Of a DNA stretch of 64,000 nt, positions 59,837-64,000 are shown piece after piece. A program made the position numbers and the translations under genes. Every line of letters starts with the position of its first letter. Within the stretch, counting starts at the first letter, position 1. Below the pieces are notes generated by a model. The model worked only from the letters and a program-made list of their open reading frames with translations. It was not told where the DNA came from and did no database searches. The stretch covers positions 1-64,000 of the forward strand of contig CAUJNA010001614.1 in assembly GCA_963377175.1 (NCBI GenBank), in the 5' to 3' direction. This DNA comes from Effrenium voratum. Its lineage: Eukaryota; Sar; Dinophyceae; Suessiales; Symbiodiniaceae.

Positions 59837-60291
59837 AAAAAGATCCCGAGCTCTCGTTTCGCTTTAATGATTTCGAACCGCCGCAGCTGCTCAAAGAGAT
59901 GACTTCCTCTGAGGCCTTCCGGTGCGTGCAGGCATGGCTCCTGGAGAAGCCCGCCGTGTGGGCGGAGGCGGACGTTGCCAGCCTTGCGGCCGCTCTGATG
60001 GCCCAGCGGCCTCCCGCGCGGGCTCGCGAGGATGCGCTGCTCCAGGCCGAGCGCCTGCACCACCGGCTCCGCATCGCTGGCCTGTGTGGGGAGCTCCGGG
60101 ATCTCCGCAGGCAGCTGGAGCGCAGCTACGAGCTCGGCGAGCGAGATCATGCGCTGCTGCAGACGGAGCGGCATTATGCTTCTCTGCTTGAGGATGAAGT
60201 CAACCGTGAGACTTTGCGCCGTGCGGCGCTGGAGCGCCGCGTCGAGATCCTCGAGGAAGAGAACAGAAATCTTCGTAGGCGGACGCACTGA
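59833..60291 (+). CDS. Tandem paralogue 2: AWLLEKP-domain coiled-coil protein
   Basis: This intact 152-residue ORF starts MKKDPELSFRFNDFEPPQLL and overlaps the stop of paralogue 1 by 4 bases (ATGA). The conserved block reads AFRCVQAWLLEKPAVWAEAD and LAAALMAQRPPAR, followed by a coiled coil (LRDLRRQLERSYELGERDHA, RRVEILEEENRNLRRRTH). The start falls inside the duplicated A-tract block, so the first ~20 residues come from what is upstream sequence in unit 1. Confidence 0.6.
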   Translation: MKKDPELSFRFNDFEPPQLLKEMTSSEAFRCVQAWLLEKPAVWAEADVASLAAALMAQRPPARAREDALLQAERLHHRLRIAGLCGELRDLRRQLERSYELGERDHALLQTERHYASLLEDEVNRETLRRAALERRVEILEEENRNLRRRTH

Positions 60292-60325
60292 CGAGCTAGA
60301 AAAAAGAAGCCCGCCAAATGCTCGA

Positions 60326-60856
60326 ATGGTCCAACTGCTCGATCACCCGCCGCAGCTGCTCAAAGAGATGACTTCCTCCAAGGCCTTCCGCTGCGTGCAG
60401 GCATGGCTCCTGGAGAAGCCTGCCGCGTGGGCGGACGCTGACGCTCCCTGCCTTGCGGCTGCTCTGATGGCCCAGCGGCCTCCCACCAAGCGGCCTCGCG
60501 AGGATGCGCTGCTTGAGGCCGAGCGCTCGCACCAGCGCCGCCGCATCGAGCTCCTCGATAAGCAGCGGGAAGGCGCGCTCATGAATGCCCGACGCCTTGC
60601 GTGCAAGCTCGAGAATACCGAGCACTCGCAGGAAGTCTTGGAAGAGGTGTGCGAGATCTGCACGGCTCTTCGCACCCCGGCCACGCGCGCACAGCGGGCT
60701 GAGCTTGCCCTGCGCTGGTTCGAGAGCGACATCACGTGGAACGGGCGCTGGGAAAATTGGAAGGCCAGAGATGACGAGGGCTCGCCGAGCAGCCCCCGAA
60801 CCGACGTGAAGGAGCTCATCAGTGAGTGGCAGGCGGAGCTGTCGGAGACGTCGTAG
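60326..60856 (+). CDS. Tandem paralogue 3: AWLLEKP-domain protein
   Basis: This intact 176-residue ORF starts MVQLLDHPPQLLKEM. It has the same block (AFRCVQAWLLEKPAAWADAD, LAAALMAQRPPTKRPRED), but a different C-terminus with LEEVCEICTALRTPATRAQR and DITWNGRWENWKARDDE instead of the long coiled coil. An AAAAAAGAAG tract lies just upstream. Its divergence from units 1 and 2 suggests it is the oldest copy or has another role. A small repeat (GTAGAGAC, three times) follows the stop. Confidence 0.6.
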   Translation: MVQLLDHPPQLLKEMTSSKAFRCVQAWLLEKPAAWADADAPCLAAALMAQRPPTKRPREDALLEAERSHQRRRIELLDKQREGALMNARRLACKLENTEHSQEVLEEVCEICTALRTPATRAQRAELALRWFESDITWNGRWENWKARDDEGSPSSPRTDVKELISEWQAELSETS

Positions 60857-61043
60857 AGACGTAGAGACGTAGAGGCACAGTCAAAAAGGAGGTGGGAGCC
60901 TGGGGCCTCTCTGTAGCCTCCTCTGGCGGGACTGCACCTCCAACCCCCTCGGTTCGGGAGCAGAGTTTTCGGGGACTTTTCGGAGATCCCTGTGCACCAC
61001 CTTTTCCGCCACCCCTCCAAGCCAAACCTCGCCCCCATCTCCC

Positions 61044-61882
61044 CGCTCTCGGCGGAGACAACCCTGTATACCTTTTCGCTCCAGGCTATCTTGTTGACCC
61101 TGTAGGAGCCCCTGCTTTCGATCGGCTTAACCCTGATCCGAACCATATCCCCGACCTTGATTTCCGGGCGGGTCACCTTGTGCTTGGCCCTGCGTTCGAT
61201 GTTGCGCAGAGCAATCTCTGCCATTTCGGGGTCAGAGTAGCGAGGTTCGGCGCCACCTGCGTGGTAGCATGCTTCCTCCCGTTGATTTGGCTCAAGATGC
61301 GGCCAGCATGAGGTGCCACTGCCCCCGCCGGCCCGCTCCGGCTGCTATGCGGCGCAACATGGCCTCCTTGATGGTGCGGATGGTGCGCTCCGCGAAGTAG
61401 GCGTGGCCCCTGGTCACCTGCTTCTCGATGTCCCAGAAATCCATCAGCTCCTTGAACTCCCTCTTGAACTCGGAGCCGTCTTCGGAGTACACGTTGGCCG
61501 GCACCCCCAGGGCTTGGAAGACCTTCTTCATGCCCGCCGCGGTGGTGCTCGCGAGACGGTCCTTCAGCGGCTCCGCGGCCACTTTCTTGGTGAGCGCGTC
61601 GATGGCCACCAGCATGAAGGGGTAGGGCTTGCCCCCGAAGGCCTTCATGTCGGCCAGGTCCACCTGCAGCTGGTTCATGGGCTCCAGAGGCACGAAGCTG
61701 TTGTAGCCTCTCTGCGGCCGGTCCTGGTTCACCCGGAGGCCGTCCAGAAACGCCTTCACCTCCCCTCTGGAGATGCTGGAGTCGCGCACCTGGGCCTGCT
61801 GCAGCGTCTGCGCTATGCTGCCGAAGCCGGTGCGGGGATCCTCGTAGACGGCCTTGATGGTTCGCCTGCGGGCGTCGGCCAT
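61044..61882 (-). pseudogene. Polinton-type (retroviral-like) integrase, frameshifted
   Basis: It starts at ATG 61,882 (MADARRRTIKAVY), five bases after the fibre stop codon. The DDE core is visible as LQVDLADMKAF, YSEDGSEFKREF and HAYFAERTIRTIKEAM; second Asp to Glu spacing is 29 residues, near that of other Polinton integrases. A shift near 61,290 moves to QINGRKHATTQVAPNLATLT, another to EIALRNIERRAKHKVTRPEI and KVGDMVRIRVKPIESRG, an SH3/chromo-like C-terminal domain ending near 61,044. It would insert element ends into host DNA. The true C-terminus is uncertain. Confidence 0.8.
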
Positions 61883-61887
61883 GTTTC

Positions 61888-64000
61888 TTATGGGTTCTTC
61901 GGCCCCCGCTGGGCCTGCCAGGCTTCCACCTCGTCCAGCCGGGCCTGGAAGCCCTTGCACACCCCCCCAGAGCACGCTGGTGAGGTGCGAGTAGTCGAGG
62001 GTGACCATCTCCGTGCCGTCGCTCCACCTCGCGGTGCCCGTCAGGTTCTTCCACTTCGTTCCTGCGAAGTTGTTTGACGCGAAGCCCAGCCTCAGGTCCT
62101 CGTTCATGTCCGGGCGCTTGTACTGCTTGGCCTCCACGGAGTCGAAGAGCTGCTGGAGCTCCGCCACGTCGGCCGCGGCCATCTCCGTCTTCACCCGGCT
62201 GTCCGACAAATTCGTGAAGCTCGTGTTGCAGACCACGTTGCCCGTGTTGCCCGCGATCACGAGGCAGCCGGGGTTCCTCTGGTTCGTGGTCAAGGACAGC
62301 TGCGTCGAGAGGCTCTTCGTCTGCACCAGCGCCTCATCGTTGATCATGATGAGCTCGCACTGGTGCGTCCCGCCGTCCCGCTCCAGGAAGACCCTGGCGC
62401 TCTGGTTGCCCAGGAGCCGCAGCTCCAGCCCGCCCAGTTCTTCGTCAGGAAGAGATCGTCCGAGAAGTCTGAGGTGTTGGTCACGATGAGCGTGTTGGAG
62501 GCGAAGAGCTGCGGCGCGGAGACCGTGCCCGAGCTCGTCACGTCGCCGCAGACCACGCTGCCCGGCGACACTCCGCCGCTCGTGGCCGTGAAGGTGCAGT
62601 CCAGGCTCTCGCAGTCCAGCGGGCCCGCGGAGGCAGCTCCGGTGATGGTCAGCGTGGCGCCCGTGAGCGCGCCGGTGGCTGCGAAGCTCGCCGCGGTTGC
62701 TGCGCCCGAGGCCGTCAATGTCCCAGTGGACACGTCGCCCACCGTGGTGAAGTTCCCGGCGTTGGCTGTGTTGTTGATGGTCAACGTGCTGCCCGTGATT
62801 CCTGTGGCGGAGCTCAACAGGCCCACGCTGGCCGCGCCGCTGATGCTCAGCGAGCTGCCTGACACGGCCCCTGTGGACGACAGCGCGGCCCCGGCGACGG
62901 TGCCTGTGGCTGTGAGCGCTGCGCAGGAGACTGTGCCCGAGGCGTCCACGCCCGTGGTGAACACGTCGGTGCAGTTCACGTCGTTGCACAGCAGCTGGTC
63001 GCAGCCCACGTTGCCCTGCGCGGTGAGCCCGTCCAGCGTGGCCGAGCCCGTAAGGGCCAGCGAGTCCGCCAGCAGGTCCGTTACTGAGACAGATTCTCCC
63101 TCGAAGGCAGTGGCCCTGATCTGCATGCTGTACAGGTCCAGCGTGCCCGCCGACTGCTGCACCAGCCCGGGGATCGAGCCGCCGAAAGCTCCGAAGTGCA
63201 GCTTCGCGACTCCGCCCGGCGGCACCGAGAAGTCCAGGCGCGCCGTGCTCCAGACGCCCTGCGAGGGCGTGCCGAGGGAGGTGCCGGTGACGCCCACGTA
63301 GTCGTTGTCGGCCGCGCTGACGTACATCACCAAGTTGGAGGCCGTGCCCAGCCTGTACCGGCAGCCGAAGGAGTAGCGTCTCCCCGGCGTCAGCGAGTAG
63401 GTGCGCACGATGTTCCAGGCGAAGGCGCTCAGGGTCATGGCGTAGCCCTCCAGCTGGAAGCCTCCCACCGTGAAGCTGGCCGAGGCCACGGAGCTCTGGC
63501 TGTTGGAGCGCACCTGGAAGTTGCCTAGCGTGGTGAGCGTGGGCTCCAGCAGCACCTCGCCCAGGGTGGCCAGCGTAACGTCGTCGGCCCCTCCGTCGAG
63601 GAACTCGTGCTTCAGCAGCAGCGCCGAGGCAGCCGTGTCCTCCTCCGCCTCCACCGCGTTGCCGGTCTCCAGGGTTGCGTCCAGGATCTGGAGGCCGTAG
63701 ACGTCCACCGTTCCAGCCGTCTGGTTGGGCAGGCCCGGCGCCTGGAAGTGCGCCCCGAAGTGCAGCTTCGCCACCCCGTTCGGAGGCACTGTGAAGTACA
63801 TCTTGGCAGTGCTCCAGGCGCCCTGGTCGCCCACGAAAGCTGCCGTACAAGGGGTCGTAGACGTTGTCTGCCTCGGACATGTACACCACGAAGTTGGAGG
63901 CCGTGCCGAGCCGGTAGCGGCAGGCGAAGAGGAGCTCTCGCCCGGGCGTCAAGTTGTAGGTGCGCACGATGTTCCACGGGTTCACCGCCAGGGTCAGGGT
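61888..64000 (-). pseudogene. Tail-fibre-like protein with S74 intramolecular chaperone end, partial and frameshifted
   Basis: The gene enters from beyond the right edge. Two beta-rich modules (YRLGTASNFVVYMSEAD near 63,900; YRLGTASNLVMYVSAAD near 63,340) are followed by a shaft of repeats such as TLTASGAATAASFAATGALT. The C-terminal S74 domain reads NLSDSRVKTEMAAADVAELQ and DSVEAKQYKRPDMNEDLRLG, typical of endosialidase-type self-cleaving chaperones that trimerise fibres. Frameshifts lie near 63,838 and, by a ~46-bp deletion, near 62,440. An extra G in a G-run near 61,970 hides the natural end (GFQARLDEVEAWQAQRGPKN, stop 61,888) and creates a false fusion to integrase. Confidence 0.8.

Noticed and set aside
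61292..63985. A fibre-integrase polyprotein
   Set aside because: One extra G in a G-run near 61,970 removes the fibre stop. In the neighbouring frame the fibre ends normally at 61,888, just before the integrase ATG.

Overview
The window looks like nuclear DNA of a dinoflagellate, most likely Symbiodiniaceae or a relative. The evidence is a very large Ty1/copia-type retrotransposon with CCCH-finger Gag, LTRs that carry a sequence one base short of a 16-base stretch of the dinoflagellate spliced leader, GC-rich virus-like genes of Polinton/Maverick (adintovirus, Polinton-like virus) type, and several genes resembling Crinkler/RHS-type NTPase-nuclease proteins. No ordinary host housekeeping gene was recognised. 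The species is inference.

Layout. (1) 1-5,283 holds the morphogenesis half of a Polinton-like element: an adenine methyltransferase (-), a packaging ATPase, a putative minor capsid protein, an AT-hook/Lys-Ala-Pro basic protein, a small protein, a hydrophobic-segment protein with a PPPSY motif, and a major capsid protein cut off after about 160 residues. (2) 5,285-7,275 is a mosaic: a 777-bp chimeric repeat with a methyltransferase fragment, then a tail-fibre N-terminus joined to the C-terminus of a different integrase. (3) 7,500-12,520 carries Crinkler/RHS-like genes on the minus strand. (4) About 11,430-16,920 is half of a ~5.4-kb direct duplication whose other half is 47,147-52,524. It includes a coiled-coil ORF, minisatellites and an ATPase pseudogene end. 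(5) 17,431-17,502 is a tRNA gene. (6) 18,348-36,437 is one 18.1-kb LTR retrotransposon on the minus strand with 5-bp target duplications. It is inserted into an inverted copy of the 777-bp unit, so the copy at 5.4 kb is a paralogous empty site. (7) 37,554-40,705 is a broken tail-fibre gene. (8) 40,706-47,145 holds more Crinkler-like remnants (SAM-like, NTPase and nuclease pieces). (9) 52,735-64,000 is the replication half of a Polinton-like element: cytosine methyltransferase (-), two unknown genes, protein-primed-type PolB, three tandem paralogues, then integrase (-) and tail fibre with an S74-type chaperone end (-).

How the genes would work together. The viral genes from the two halves form a nearly complete virus-like set: PolB, integrase, packaging ATPase, two capsid proteins, core-like protein, fibre, and two DNA methyltransferases. 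No maturation protease was found. Many are frameshifted, so these are decaying endogenous copies or a base-level error-prone assembly. The retrotransposon is the youngest layer, with 3 substitutions between its LTRs by eye. Its most striking content is about 7.5 kb of extra coding sequence downstream of reverse transcriptase/RNase H, including a 1,295-residue ORF with a recognisable Tpt1/KptA RNA 2'-phosphotransferase domain.
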